From: Favolaschia claudopus
Taxonomy: Eukaryota; Basidiomycota; Agaricomycetes; Agaricales; Mycenaceae
Reading direction: 5' to 3'
Assembly: GCA_037176885.1 (NCBI GenBank)
Contig: JAWWNJ010000028.1
Location: 1,922,001 to 1,986,000 of the forward strand
DNA: 64,000 nt
Below the pieces are notes generated by a model that saw only the letters and a program-made list of their open reading frames with translations, made no database searches and was not told the DNA's origin. Both the position numbers and the translations under genes were made by a program. Within the stretch, counting starts at the first letter, position 1; every line of letters begins with the position of its first letter. Of this stretch, positions 34,236 to 47,885 are shown piece by piece.

Positions 34236-35458
34236 ATACTATTGGCGGCACCTTTTGAATGATATAGTACCCCTCGACCCATGGTACAACTGAAATACCT
34301 ATCGGGGTGCCACGTGTCGGTGGCATATCCCGTCCTGAAATTATTCCTCACCCTCGGGATATGTACTTGTGCGGTGCCTTTGCCATCAACTTACCACTCC
34401 TCAAGGTTCTCATAGCATTTTTGTGCTCGGACCAAGTAAGTACCCGCTTATCTACATGTGTGTTTTGGCACACGGACTCTTCTCTCAACCCAGCTTCTCT
34501 TCGATGTGATTCGAGTTGAGACTTGGGTCTGTTCCTGAAGGTATATAAATCTGGTTCAAATTGCTCGGTTTATTTTATGGCGAAGCACGAGCGTAACGCC
34601 CAGTAATAATCACAACAGCCCCACATATCGTCCCCAGAAAGACTGGCAAGCTGTTGTCGAATTATCCTTACAGGCAATCGCTTCAACTTTCATGCGGAAA
34701 TTGTTCTCCCAATCGTACAAAACATCCAAACCCGGTCCTTCGAGATAATTTTCCAAAGGTCAATTCTTCTGGGCCGCGGGGGCGTGCATCCCGGGATCTG
34801 TTACACCTACGACGTGCGAAGAATCGATGGTGGTTTGGAGCATCTCCTCTGTTACTTTTGCCTCGTCCGCGGCTTGTAGCTCCTAAATTTACTGCGACAA
34901 GAACATGATTACTTGTGCTTCCATGAACTTTGTACTATATCTGTTTTTATTCGTAATCCAAAAGAAGCCCATTGCGTGATTGTTTCTCCTTCGACAGTCC
35001 AACTCGATTCGCAAATGGATGGAGATTCCAGCTATTAAAGCGGTGTGCATGCATCAGATTGGGAACGTGCAGAAATTGAATAGATTCATCGTTGAAGTCA
35101 TTCCTCTTCCGAGTGAATCGAAAGTTGCACGCATACGGCACTTGGTAAACCCTCCGAGGGAGGAGATCAGCTGCAGCGGCGTCAGTTATGAAGGAAGAAC
35201 TAGACTCAAGTATATTGGACAGGCGGCGTTAGTAACTAAATTAGATCTTCAGCCGTTGCTGAAAACATTAACTTACGAGGTAAGTTGAGGTTCTGTTCAC
35301 GAAGCTGAGACCGCAAAGGCAGGATTCGAGATACACATATCTCACCCTTTTCAACAGTACTATGTTCGCCTCGGCCAGGTTCTGCTTCACGCGCGGTCAA
35401 CACAGTCTATAAGAGATGTGAACAAAAAGTCCTCAACTTTCCCTTCAACTCTTCAAGA
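34236..35458. other. Intergenic, no supported gene
   Basis: About 1.2 kb between the long-TIR element and the O-methyltransferase. Short frames on both strands (for example near 34950-35290) have no recognisable similarity or splice structure. The last 100 bp before 35459 is presumably promoter. Confidence 0.45.
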
Positions 35459-37385
35459 ATGAACAAAGAAACATCCACCCTTCGTAGTCTGGCCAATATC
35501 ATTGTCAGGGCGGTTGACTCGATGGAACGGGCTTACGCGGACGCAGCACTACCGTTGCCGTCCCTCGACAAGCCGTTCAATCCAGAGGACCCAGCGGAAG
35601 CGCTGGCGCAAGATTCACACGTCGCGACGGCCGCGAAGAACTTAGTCGCTGCTTGTGCACAGATTAGTGCTACGGTTTGGAATCCAAGACGATTTGTGAC
35701 TAATCAAGGGAAGGGGGTTCGTTCTTGCTCACCAATTGATAAGCCGCCCACTGATATGAAGTCGAAGTACAATATGTCTTCTTGCCTACGTGCCGTCTCG
35801 GATTTCAACGTTGTGGACGTATTGCGCGAGGCTGGGGAAAATGTTAGTGATGCTCTCATTCTTTGAGACTCCAAGGTGCAAATGCTGACGCTTCCTTTTT
35901 GCGTAGGGGGCCAGCGTAAACGATATCGGAGCAGCAGTTGGGGTTGATCCACGGATGATAGGTGAATGCATTGGTACTCTGCTTTGTGCTTCATCTGAAC
36001 TGCGACGTGGCTGAATTAGAACGAATTTTACGGCTTCTCGCCACGCACCATATTTTCCGCGAGGTATCGCCCGGAGTTTTCGCAAACAATCGAATGTCGT
36101 CGACACTGGAGAAAGCCAAGCCTTCCCGCGAACTATTTCAAAGGTGAGCCAGGCGCTGCTCTAAATATTGATTCAAAAACTGTCGAACCTGCTCTTCAGT
36201 CGGGAGACGCGGTTTGTTGGATCTTCGGGCATCGCAGCATTTGTAGAGAATGAGTATGTGTCAAAAGGCTAGCTGCCCTGCACATCAACTCAGGTTACGT
36301 TTATTAGCGGCGAAGTGGGAGGGAAATGTGCGCTTTACCTTGCAGAATCCCTCCGAACGCCAGGTTTAGTTCCATTCAATCTGGCATATGACACGAAAGA
36401 GACGCTGTTCGAATGGATGGAGGGTCCCGAACGCAGCTACCACGTTAATCGATTTGCATCCGCGATGCAGGGAACTGCGGCGATGGAGCCTGGAGATTTG
36501 ATTTTTCGAGGTGAGTATTTCGTTTCCGTCTTGTTTAAAAATGCGAAGATCTGTGCTGGGAAATAATTGCATCTTTGATGTAGGATTCGATTGGAGCGCA
36601 CTACCCCGTGAAAGCGTCATAGTGGATGTGGGCGGAGGGATCGGACACGAATCATTGACGATCGCAAAGAAGTATCCGCACCTTCGCGTCGTGAATCAAG
36701 ATTTTGCGTCCCCGATTGAGTTTTCAAAAGCCGTTAGTGATGTCACAACACTCCATTCGTTTGAAGACGACTCACTGTGATGGTGCAGCACTGGAAGAAG
36801 TGTTTCCCCGAGCATGTTGAGAAAGGGATGGTCGAGTTCCTAGGCGAGTCTACCTTCGATCATCGTGTTAGAGATTGATGGACGACACAGTTCACGACTT
36901 CTTCACCCCGCAATCCGTGAAGAACGCCGCTGTTTTCTTGTTGAGGCATATCATACACGACTGGCCGGATGACAGGGCTGTGGTAATTCTGCAAAATCTT
37001 CGTAAAGCGGCGGGAGAGGAAACTCAACTTGTGGTCATTGATAAATTAGTCCCGTTTGCGTCGACGGGGACTCTAGCCGATTCAAAGATGTCCGCAATCC
37101 GAGGCGCGGAGCAACAAGTAGCAGAGGCGCCGTTGTTGCCGAATTGGGGTGCGGCGGTGGCAGATGTATACCTGTATGATCTTACGGTGAGCCGAATCAC
37201 AGATTTACACATACCGTGTTTCGGTTACCGAAGCCCTCTCTTCACAGATGCACCTTATGGTTGGGGGCATTGAGCGTACAGTGCAAGGCTTCTACGAGCT
37301 TTTTGCGAAGGCGGGATGGAAGTTGGTCGAAATTCACCAGAGCCCCGGTACGCAGATGAGCCACATTGTTGGAGTGCCAGCTTGA
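35459..37385 (+). CDS. SAM-dependent O-methyltransferase (COMT-like), 485 aa
   Basis: Nine exons join in phase: 35459-35842, 35907-35961, 36020-36143, 36200-36253, 36308-36510, 36584-36732, 36789-36843, 36891-37186 and 37248-37385. Intron 7 (36844-36890) has a GC donor (GCGAGT); only that splice gives the family block VEFL-VHDFF. An N-terminal dimerisation/winged-helix region contains RILRLLATHHIFREV. The SAM site is VIVDVGGGIGH (residues 285-295) with VVNQD following, and the likely catalytic base is H364 in LRHIIHDWPDD. Members methylate hydroxyl groups of phenolic or polyketide metabolites; the substrate cannot be read from sequence. No other secondary-metabolism core gene lies beside it. 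It appears intact. Confidence 0.9.
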
Positions 37386-37559
37386 GGAGAGCTTCGGAAG
37401 GAGCTTTGAAATTTGAATCCATTTGCATTCCGGTTGCCCTGGTCTTACCCGCTTAGAGCTAGGAAGAGTTGATTATGTGAACAATAGTAGTCGAGCAGTT
37501 AGAAAGAAGACGAGACTCAGAGCGCATTCCGAGATACAGTAAGCATTCACAGTGGTGGT

Positions 37560-37900
37560 GAAAGGCAAAATGTGCTGTCACCTATGAAGGCCGCCATTGG
37601 ACAAAAAACATTTGACTTTGTACCTGACCTATTTTGCATATGAATCACTACAGATCCTTGATATTCCTTGTAACTCCGTGCAAATCCTTCCGAAACCTCG
37701 GCATTCTGAGTGATTCCTTCAAATTCCTGAAGCCTGTCCCGATAAATCCTAAGGAATGACAAGGATAGCCAGGGAGTTCCTCAGGAATCAATCCTGAGGA
37801 ATCCTGAGGAATTCCCAATACATTGTATTTCTACGAATCGCCGTCACTGTTTGACTTTGGCTTTCCTCGCCATTCCTTAGGAATCCTGCTGATCGGATTT
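37560..37900. repeat. ATTCC-rich interspersed repeat, left copy
   Basis: Dense GGAATCCT/ATTCCT words (AGGAATCAATCCTGAGGAAT, TGAGGAATTCCC) follow a block TGTCAC, GGCCGCCATTGGACAAAA. The same order appears reverse-complemented at about 51180-51500. No coding capacity. Bases 37901-38476 between it and the next gene show no gene. Confidence 0.6.
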
Positions 37901-38476
37901 CGTTATCCGGTTATCCGAGCTTGAATGCCGTACCGAGAATGACCTTCAAGTACTGCCCAGAAGCACAAACTGCGTCGTCTAATTTCCCCGTCAAACCCAA
38001 CTGATCTCAATAATGCGTCTAAATTTCCGGCTTCCTTCTCGCGGAGCCTGTATCGTTGCTGACTGCGTTCAAACCTGCTTCGGATTTGTCGCCGAAAACC
38101 CCGACGGCACTCCAAAATATGCTGTGTGTCCTTTTTTTATGCTTACGGTACTCTATCGAAACTCAGAAACTGTAGGACTTTGACAATCCGGAAACCATTT
38201 GCTTTATCTGTGGTCACCCTTGGATCACTCATGTTGTTCAAGCTTCGTCTTTGACTGAACAAAATCAGATGTTTGCCCGCGGCGGAACGAGTGATGGCCG
38301 CTGCGCTGCCTTCTTTTCGGTGTGTTTACCTCGTATTGCGAACTTGAAACGGTGTTGTGATTGATTTGATTTCAAGACAAGTACCACTTGGACTATGCAT
38401 CTGGCCTGTATCTGTGGTCTCAAATGGTCGGCACACGCTCAACTCACTCAGTCGTCGAGGTGCGCATTTCGTCATC

Positions 38477-41400
38477 ATGTCAACGGTCAATCAGTTGTTG
38501 ATCCGTTAATTAAGCTTGCCCTCCACCACCTCCAGCACATCCGCTCCTGCTCCTGTCCCATCTGGTCTCGTCTCTACCTCTGTTTCTGCCGGAGCCAGTC
38601 CCTCTATCGGTGTTCCTCATCGCCCAGTCACTGCTTTCACCGGTCTTGCTCGGCCATCGACTGCTTCGGTGCAACAGGCGCGTCAGGCTTCAATCCAACG
38701 AAACTTGCATGGGTCTGCTGCCGGTTCCTCAAGCCTGGCTACATCGTCTTCTCCCACATCTCCGAAGAAGAAGCGCAAGTCTGGTCCGCCTCGCTCGTTC
38801 ACGGAAACCTCGGCTTCTATCCCGGCATTGAACGACTTTGCAGCGGTGACTGCTCCGACCTCGGCGATCGTCTGGTGCGGTATTTTGCCTAAAGTGGTGC
38901 GCAAATATCGTTTCGATCTTTAATCGTCTACTGATGCATTTATATCTATACCCTGCTTCTGTTAGCTCGACACCTCGGATTTTAACGACACTCTCGATCT
39001 TTCTCCGCGTTTTTTCTGGAAGAGCGCAGAGGAGATTGAAAACGTTCAAACCACTCTTAAAACTGCGGGCCTAGTTTTCACCGTCGACGTCTCGACGACC
39101 GGACCAATCTTTGAAGCTATCGAGCTTGCTTTCCGGGATCATTGTGCTACCAACAACATCGATTACGTCGCCCCAGCTCTCACTGCTACTATCCCTAGTC
39201 CCAACACGATGTCTTACGTCCTCCTTGGTCCACGCGGACGGTGAGCTTAGTGTTCTTGTCCAATTTATTCTATTTATGACTTAATCTAGCGCTAACGGGC
39301 GAACCTGGGTCGAGGATCCCAAATCTCTCACACGATTCACGTTTACCTTACAGGCGCTCCGGAGTGCCCCTTATAGTCATACACCCAACAATCTTGGCGA
39401 TGGTGTATTTATTTTTCTCGGTGCGTCATTGTATGGGATACGAATTGTGACGAGAACTTAACCATGCTTCCAAAGCCCCTCGTAACCGGAATCTCTTTGC
39501 GCCGATCGACTGCTTATTTGGCCCGACTAGTCGTCTTCCAGGCTATGTTCTTCCCCACCGCTGCTTTGGGCGGCGTGTTCTCCACTCGATCATCGCGTCA
39601 CTCAGTGGAGATCCAAGCCCCGAGTGCGGAAAGGGATGTACAAGGCTCACCACCCCCGAGCCGGAATCTGTTCGCCAAGTCTCGCCCGAGATTCTTGAGG
39701 TTCCCGATAGCGATGACGAGGTATGTATACAGTTCGCACTATTGCATGTTATGCTTATTCAATCTTGTTCGTGTAATAGTTTCCTGCCATGTTAATCGAT
39801 GAGGTCAGTTCAACTTCTTTTCAGTCGTACTCCCTACAGCTCTCAAACTATTATCGAAATACAGGATTCTCCTTACCGCAGTGACAGCGGCAGCGAGTCA
39901 CATTCTGTTCCTGCCGCTCCAGGATTGCAAGTATGTATTCCTTTCCTTGCTGTTTAATCACTTTTGAGATAACATAGATGATCACTCGATCTGCCGCTCG
40001 CCAGCAGTGGCAGGAGGTAAGAATCACGACTCCTTATTCTCCTTTTCGGCTCAAATTTTTGTGCAGCAGGCTGCAGCCGATGCCGTTCCGATCTCAACGA
40101 CTGCAATGTTCGTTCCCGGCCCACTTCTCACAGCCATAATGAAACAGGCGCCTGTCAGCATGAAGGCAAGTTTAATTCTGATCTTTTCTCAACAATGTCT
40201 GACCTCTCTCTCACACAGCATCGTTCATACCTAGGGCCACACGCCGCTGTCGATCTCACTCTTCAACACATGCCCGGGTCTGGCCCTTCCACTCTAACGG
40301 CGTGGCAAAATCATCTCCAGGCACCTCGGGAGATCGATGACCACATTGTCGTCGTTTCAAGCACGGTAGATGACGGCGCACGAGCCCTCATTACACTGTG
40401 TTTTTGGCTCTGCTCTCGCCCCACCACTCTCAAACTGAAAGAAGCGATCAATGAACAGTTTCTTTCGGCCCGGCCGACCATTGAGAACGCACATCTTGGG
40501 GAGCAGGGTTTGTTTGGACTTCGTGCGAGAATGTGAGCTTTTGATGTCTGTGTTGAATCTCCCCTGATAAATTCTGTAGCGGCCCTGGTATCGGTCGTGG
40601 CCCTCGCAACGAGGTCATAGGGCAGGCTGTCAAAATCCTTCTCTCTGATGGCCGCTTTTGGATCGAGCGCGAAGGCTTTCTAACTCTCCGCCTTCATCCG
40701 TCTCGTTCCCCCTTTCCTTACCGCTTCTGTGTGGCTAAAGCTACCGGCCTCATTCTCCTCCTTCACTTTCTATTCATTGGCGCTCCTCTTCCAGTTTCCC
40801 CTTTTCTTTTTCACACTTTATTCAACGGACGCGTGAGTGCGTCGAAGTTTGACATTGACTTTCTTTCCCGCTTCATGTCACCGGACTCGATTTTGTTCAT
40901 CAAACGCATTGTCGGAGTATCACTAGATCAGCCTTTGTATTCTGCTAAGCCTCCCTACTGTGAAGTGTACCAATATCTCGTCAACATCCCCGAAATTGAT
41001 GTAAGCAGTCTCTTCTTGTACCACCGTCAACATCATTCTCATTGCCCTACAGCCGACCTTGATCTCGTTGCCGCGCTCAGAGGAGGAGCATCAGGGGATC
41101 TCGGACTCCATTGTTAGCTATGCGACACTTGGCACTGCCGATATCGAGCACCATCCAGACTATTTCGGAATGGGTGATGGTTTCAATGCTGTTGTGGAGC
41201 CTTTCGGAGGACAAGACCGTCCGCATCATATACTCGAGGTGAGTGTCACATCCATAGGTTGTATATCCTCTCATCTCCGTCGCACGCAGTGGTTTGTGAC
41301 TCCGTGTCTGGAGCTGATCAAGGCTGCCTTTGACCGGCAGCTTAAATCTCCTGCCGACATTCTGCGATTCATCGACTACAATGAAACCAATCCGGAAGTC

Positions 41401-41920
41401 AATCCCTGGGGGGATAACGTCGAGATGGTGGCGCTCATTGAGCGTTTCGTCTCCCACTACTTGTTGGAGCGCGGCCATCCCCGGGACCTGGACGGTGTGA
41501 TACGCGCACTGATCGACCCCGAGTTCACGGCTCCCGACTCTGTCGTCCGTGCTCGTCTCTTCCTCTCTGTTACTACTGGATCGATCCTTCTGCCTGTGAG
41601 ACCTGCGGGTTGGAGAATCAAGGTGAGCAATTTTTGCCTTCGAACAACTGTTCCAATATTTATTTTCTTTGTCACAGTGCCTCATCACACATGACTATTC
41701 CGAAGCCTACCCGACCGTTGATGCGGCGGGGAATGACGATTTCGGGCCAGACGTCGTCATCGACTTCCGCTCTTGCTTCAAAACTTTCTCTATCACCAAC
41801 AACGCTCGTCTTCGCCACCTTCTCATCTCAGAAAATGCGGAGGCAGGGAAGGACACTACATTTGGTCGCCTCTTTCATGCTCAACTTCTGGCTTCCCAGA
41901 ATGCCTACACTTCGTCGTAG
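38477..41920 (+). CDS. HECT-like E3 ubiquitin ligase candidate, 917 aa
   Basis: Fourteen exons join in phase: 38477-38493, 38536-38896, 38966-39240, 39290-39420, 39476-39720, 39780-39803, 39865-39930, 39978-40016, 40067-40165, 40219-40532, 40580-41000, 41053-41238, 41290-41622 and 41678-41920. Intron 9 (40166-40218) has a GC donor (GCAAGT). The N-terminus is disordered. The C-terminal half looks like a diverged HECT domain: an N-lobe segment YRFCVAKATGLILLLHF, then GAPLPVSPFLFHTLFNG, and a C-lobe end FRSCFKTFSITNNARLRHLL, where C870 sits where the HECT catalytic cysteine would be. Similar large proteins are common in agarics. The first exon is tentative because its intron is only 42 nt. If HECT is wrong, this is a lineage-specific unknown. 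Confidence 0.65.
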
Positions 41921-42052
41921 ATTACTGCTACGATGTCTCGGTACTTTACCCGAGCTCATTTGAAATGTTTAAGCGATTTCAGGGCTCACCGTTAGTGTGA
42001 AAACTTCAAGTACTGCTATATAATCGTCTTTGAGTGTTCTTCACTGTGCGCA

Positions 42053-44040
42053 ATGAGCCAAGCCCCCACCCGACACAGTCGCCGGCTCAATGGAGAGGCT
42101 CCATCTCCAGTTCGCCCCCTGCCACAACGATCTCGTACTCCTCATTATCGCCGACGCTCAGACGAGCTCAACTCTGTTCCTCAAGTGGAGGGTAAATCAT
42201 CTTGCGTTGTTATTTGTCTCTTTTCTGAGTTTGAATAGATGAGGTCGACAATAATATGGAAGTCGTTGTTGAGCATTCAGAGGCAGGAGATTCCGTACCG
42301 TGCGTGCCACATTATTTTTGATCAGCTGTTTTTCAACAATTCACAAAGCGAGTTGGACTTCGATAATTGGCCTGAGGAGCCTATGGGCGAAGATCTCACT
42401 GTCACTTTGAACCCAGAAGTCGAGGCCAGCATTCATCACTTCATGAACGCACCTGGGCTGGACTTTCTCGAGAACGCGCTCCCCAGCTCACCGTCTTACC
42501 CATTGGCGCCAATTTCAACCAATCCTTCTCCGGCAGAAGCCAATGATTTCCACAACATCATTTATCGTCCACCTACTCTTCACTCTCCACGTGCGCGTTA
42601 TCCAGGCTCTAGGTCAACCTCGTTCACCAGTAGCTCGCTCGGGTTTCCTCTGACGACAGGCTCTCCAAACGCGCTGGATTTCGAGTCAACTCACGACGAA
42701 TCTGCCAGTGATTCCAATCTGGACCACCTCTTCCCGCCCGTCAACCAAAATCCCGTTCTCCCAGCAGTCGCATGTCCCAGGGCTGGTAACGGAAGTCTCG
42801 CTAATCTGCGTGAGCGCGAACGTCTCCGCCGCACTCCTGCTCCACCTGTTGTTCCTCCCACTGTCAGCCGGCCTCCGTCAGCGATTCCAGCTGAGGTTGC
42901 TGTATATCTCGGGCTCCCATCCGAGAATCCTGCGCAGTGTGGCTTCCTGGAACTCGTTTGTGTCGCTTCTTTGGCTCCATCTCTGAGGGATCTCATCCTC
43001 GCACTTTGTGACGGCAGTGGCACAGCAGCAGAGATGTTGAGAAGGATTTGTCGGCAGCTGGATCGTACCGAGTATTGTATCGCGTGCTCTCAGCGATTGA
43101 TCGAGGTTCAGGATCCCACTTTTAGTATGCTTCAAAACACCTACTCCGAAAAGGGGTCTTTGCGCTCCCACCTCGATTCTTCTATGACGGTCATTGCGCC
43201 ACGAGCCGCTCATACACCTACCAGCCATGAAATCTTCCGCATTCGTGGCATTGCTGAAGCTACATTCTTTTTCGTGCTCTATGTCTTCCCTCGTGTGAGT
43301 GCGTTTTATCTCGCTACTGATCTGACCTAATTTCTCTCCAGTATCTCACCGCACCTACTGTTCCTCCATCTAGCTCCTCCGCTACTCCAGTACCATCAGA
43401 GAACAGTCGCCCAGCGAGTCGCTCAATGTCGAGAACACCGATGCCGCAACCGCCGCAGATTGTCCAGCGCTGCTTAGCCAATCTTGCCTTGGTGAGCGCG
43501 GCACTTGACCAGCATTTTCTCCCCGAAGCATATCAACTTTCCATTCTGTTGGAGGACGACGGATCTCTGCCTAAATTCGGAACCGCGTACACCCAAATTC
43601 GACAAATTCTCATTGTCGAGGATGTCATCGCCCGCGCCAGAGGTGCAGGGATTCCAACCTCTGACGAGTACAAAATAGCGGATGCAGTTCCGCTTTGGGC
43701 TGCATTGAAACTGTCCACTTACGGAAACAACAAAACGTTCACCCGGGATGCCCGCGCTACGCTAATGTATTTACAGGATCGACAGAGCTCCAACACTGGT
43801 CCTGCATCCTCTGTAGAACAGCTAAAAGAGAATGCGCTGCGGCGATTCTTGGCGGTGTGCTTTGCCCCTGCCCTGGCCACCTCGCATACCGCACAATCTC
43901 TGAACCAGGCAGGTGGCTCCGGGATTGCGATTACGATCAGGGCAAAGGTCAAGGCGGTGAAAGACAAGCTAATCCCATATAAATCTCTGTCTTATAGTTT
44001 GCGCGATGGGCCACTTACAGTAGTAGAACCTGTGACTTGA
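42053..44040 (+). CDS. 614-aa lineage-specific protein, function unknown
   Basis: Four exons join in phase: 42053-42191, 42239-42299, 42349-43294 and 43342-44040. The N-terminus is basic (RHSRRLNGEAPSP), followed by about 200 Ser/Pro-rich residues and two helical regions (AAEMLRRICRQLDRTEYC, then IVQRCLANLALVSAALDQHF). I know no domain here. It follows the HECT-like gene by 130 bp on the same strand, and both begin with similar Ser/Arg-rich leaders, so they may be co-acquired. The reading frame is intact. Confidence 0.65.
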
Positions 44041-44849
44041 ACTATGGCTCCAGGCTTTACCGAAATGTAACTTCGCCTCCCAATCCGGGAAAATCAGATT
44101 TCCTTGTAAGGGATTGTGCACCTAGTGAAATCTGGGAGTAAAAACCTCTTTTAAGGACTTCAATGAATGTCTGAAGCATCACAGAAGTATTCTCTATACC
44201 ATCGCTGTTGGACATTGGCGCGTTGTGAGATGGGCAAACACGGTCACGTGACCGCGTCAACCCTTCGTTCGCATTTCGTACCTGCGCTATGAGAAAAGGT
44301 ATAAAGCTTATACCTCATAGGAGCACCAGTGCATTGCTTATCTCGCATTTAGCTCATAATCTCTTCATTGAAAGAGCACAAACAATCACAATTTCAACTG
44401 CCTTAAAGTGTCGAAGATTATGACTCTGTAATTCAGAACAAATCCTTTCAGGGAAGTTGCTGTTGAGCATCCAGACTCCTTTGAGCGTAAATATACTGGT
44501 GTAACATTTCTAGCGCATTTGATCATCAGAATACTGGGAAATTGGATTATTTCCGAAGGACAACCGGTTTGTGACCAAACATGCTGATTTCACTCTTTTC
44601 AACACAACACAGTTCAAAATGGTAAATTTAGAGTATTGTATGCCTCTAATAGACTGTTCAGACGTGCATTCGATTTTCAGATGCCACGGTTGCGGCTTTG
44701 AGCACTGGTGCACTCAAGCAACTTCCATTTCGGGTATGTTCGGCAGCTCGGTAAAGTGCGATTGGGCATCCAGAGCGTAAAATACTTTCATAGCCATGCT
44801 AAACCATGGCCTCATAATGCTAGCAGGTCTCTCTTAATACACTGTCTCA
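44041..44849. other. AT-rich interval, no gene
   Basis: No coding signal seen. Short frames near 44571-44780 look random. Confidence 0.45.
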
Positions 44850-45900
44850 CACGCAACCTTCCTAGCAAGTACTTGTTGTACTAGGTGGTCTAACTTGAAG
44901 GAAGCTAATAGCACCTGGCAGGAGTGTTGCACAGACTACAGATAATTAATTTGAAGAGAAACCGACTGTTCAATCTTCGTACATGTGTTTTTGAGGCTGC
45001 TACGCCGACATTGCACGTTGAGGATTCAGGAATACATCGAGTACAAGAGAACACGATCACGTGACCGCAACTCTGTCGCGATCTTCATGACAACTTCTGG
45101 TGGGAGCGGTAAATCGAAAGGCGTACTCACAACTAAGTATGAATACATCCCAGAAACAGAAAATCTCCCGCATGGCTCTACGCTGAGGCTCTTCCTGATT
45201 TGGAACCCTGCTAGTGTGTCATCGACGTACTTTTCGGTATGGAGACAATTGATTCAGGGAGAGTTTCACATCTAGATTGACTTGTATTGTTACAACAAGG
45301 TCCTGATGTTCTTCCACACGTTGAGGAATTGGTTGAGTGCAACCTGTCGAACTGTTTATATCTGTATGCATATCTAACCCAATTCGGAAATTTCGTCTTC
45401 GTCCTAACTCTGTACATACTACATCAGGGAAGCTGTAAAGCTAGATATTCGCGGAGGCACTAGTTGAGCTGTACCATGCCCCATATCTAGTGATTTCATC
45501 ATCAATTTCGGCAGAAAGTAGCAAGTTTCCAACTTGTTTGTACCTGTATGTGCGTCCTAATTGGAGAGCTGCTAGCGCATCACAGAAGTGTTTCTCGGAG
45601 TGTAGGTAATTAATTTGGAGGGACATTGATGTTCAAGTTACCCTGAATGTGTTTTCAAGCCTTAGACAAAGATATTACACGTCGAGGAATTGGTTCAAGT
45701 GCGATCAAGCCATATTGTTTGCTTCTGTATGTCGTCCGAATCCGGGACCTACTACTGCAATCAAGGTGTATCTCTCTGCACTAGGGCAATTATTCTGAAG
45801 TGGAAACCCTGAATAGATCTCACTGGATGTGTTTCTGCTGATTAGAATGTGGTTTCCAGCGTCGAGGAATTGTAAACTTATGATTTTGCTCAGGTCACCG
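44850..45900. repeat. Diverged tandem repeat (satellite-like), unit 300-360 bp
   Basis: Two landmarks recur in order. ACG(T/C)CGAGGAATTGG-type words lie near 45016, 45319, 45682 and 45856. AATTAATTTG(A/G)AG-type words lie near 44945, 45245, 45606 and 45787. The spacings are about 303, 361 and 175-181 bp, so the copies are old and the last is truncated. No open frame runs through it. Confidence 0.55.
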
Positions 45901-45939
45901 AACAATCCACCCATATACATATCAAAGTCCTATAGCAGA

Positions 45940-47885
45940 CTATACTCTATGGCTACTGCGCGTATGATATCGAGGTTGAGGAGTCAAACCTTCCTCCACC
46001 TCGATTGGATCATTTTCCTTCTCATCAAACGTTGCCGTGTGACGCTTCAGTGAGCGCGGGATGGCTTCGATACGTTGTTTGACCCGCAGTGTGAGAGTGC
46101 TCTTGGGTCTGCCGGGTTTTCCCGTGCGCTTGGGCTTCAAAGAGTAAAGAGACGGCGTAGATCAATGATATTGAGCACATACTTTCGGCGGGCGACCTCG
46201 CTTTCCGACCCGCAGACGAGCAACTTCGTCCGGGTCCAGTTTGTTGCGCAGAGGTTCGACGAAGGAGGCTGGACCAAGGGTTGATTGAAATCCGGCATTC
46301 GACACATCTTCAAATGGAGACTCCTATAGATCCGTGAGCGGAAACGACTTCCGAAAAAGCTAATCTTACTTACCACGGTGTGAGCACTCTCCCATGAGTC
46401 GGGCGGCATGGCTTTGATGATGTGATAACGGTTGTTAGCTGAGTCTTCAAAGAATCGAACTGGTACGACTTTGAACATGCGAGTGGTAGGTTCGCATGGA
46501 GCTAGGTAAGGTAAGCCTGGATCGCCATGTTATGCTCTTGCAATGAACGTAGTCCAATATGACGCACCAATGGTATGGTCAGAGTCAAAGAGACCCTCTG
46601 ATTGATATAAATGGTACAGAGCAGCTGGAACTCGGACTTCGATTTTACGATAGACCTTGACAAACCCGCGAATGAAATTGTTGTCGGAATAGTCGTTGAA
46701 GTAGAAGGGATTGAGGGAGTTCGACGCCAGCCCACAGCGTTCGAAATAGCGATCAGACACGAAGGTGCGCATGAAAACCGGAATATGGGCACGGAAGCGC
46801 GCATACAACCCATCATGGGAGCATAGATCGAAGCTCGGCATATCCGGGTGAATGGCGCACTCGAAGAGGAGATCACTTGCCATTTGTTGACCAAGGCCAG
46901 ACGCGAAACTGTCTGCTTGATTGAGAACATCCAGAATGGCCATACGGCGCTGAGTTTGAAGAACAGTGTCACGCCACTGGTCTAGACCAGCGAGCGCATC
47001 GTCGGTTTCGAAAACCCAATCGGGGGCGCTGGGCCACTTTGCCCACAGCCTATCGCGCCAGATCTCCAGAAATAATCAGCGAGTATTACCCGGAGATGCG
47101 AGAGACTAAAAACCTGTGACCCTGGGCGAAGGTCTTCCTTTTCGAACATCCTAGCGCTGCTCACGACGTGGATCTGGGTCATACGAGAATAGTCCATCAC
47201 CACTATCACCTCCTCCTCCATCACCACGGCAGCCAAGATATTAATCTTGAAATCCTCGCCTTCTTTCAAGCGTGCACCAGGTTCAATGAATCGTTCGGGG
47301 GCGAGGAATGAGCGTAAACGAGCCGCTTTGTTTTTGTTCGGGTTGTTGCCGGGGACGCATTCCGCCACAAGTTCGTCAAAATCACGTCTATCCATCACCA
47401 ATATACTGCCCTCCAGTGCGAATCGGCAGACTACCGCATGCTGAACAAGAACGGTAAATATATATGGCATATAGCAAGGAGAACTCGATGACACACATGG
47501 CCCGCAGACAGTGCGATGTGCTTCCCGCGAACAGCCACGTTTACGGGCCCAGGCTTGAGCTGCTGAGTTATAACGTATCGCCCAGGTCGATTCTTTGGGA
47601 ACTTCCTATCGTCGTATTCGCAGACTTTGGCCGGCATCGGTTCGAGGGTTTCGACGTAGTCACCAACGTCGGCAGAGAATGTCTTGTGAGCCTTCCGGGC
47701 CGTGCCTTCTGCCCATGTGCGGGGGAAAAACAAGAAGTAACCTGAAATTGAGTTTTCTCAGCTATGTCATGGACGGCAAAGCATCTAGATTAACCTTGCG
47801 GCCAACGACCAGTTTTCTTGAAGCGGCGCTTCAGTGCCCGCTTGATGCGCCGCAGAAATGCTGACAAGACTTGGAACTCAGGCAT
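45940..47885 (-). CDS. AT-hook protein, 540 aa, function unknown
   Basis: Seven exons join in phase: 47885-47795, 47741-47497, 47440-47114, 47063-46568, 46501-46374, 46323-46183 and 46134-45940. The C-terminus carries two AT-hook-like motifs, VGKRGRPPK (about 468-476) and TGKPGRPKST (about 480-489), which bind the minor groove of AT-rich DNA. The rest has globular composition (YFLFFPRTWAEGTARKAH, IWRDRLWAKWPSAPDW) but matches no family I know. An AT-rich satellite lies directly downstream. A chromatin or transposon-linked role is inference. It starts 173 bp from the divergent MAPR gene. Confidence 0.7.
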
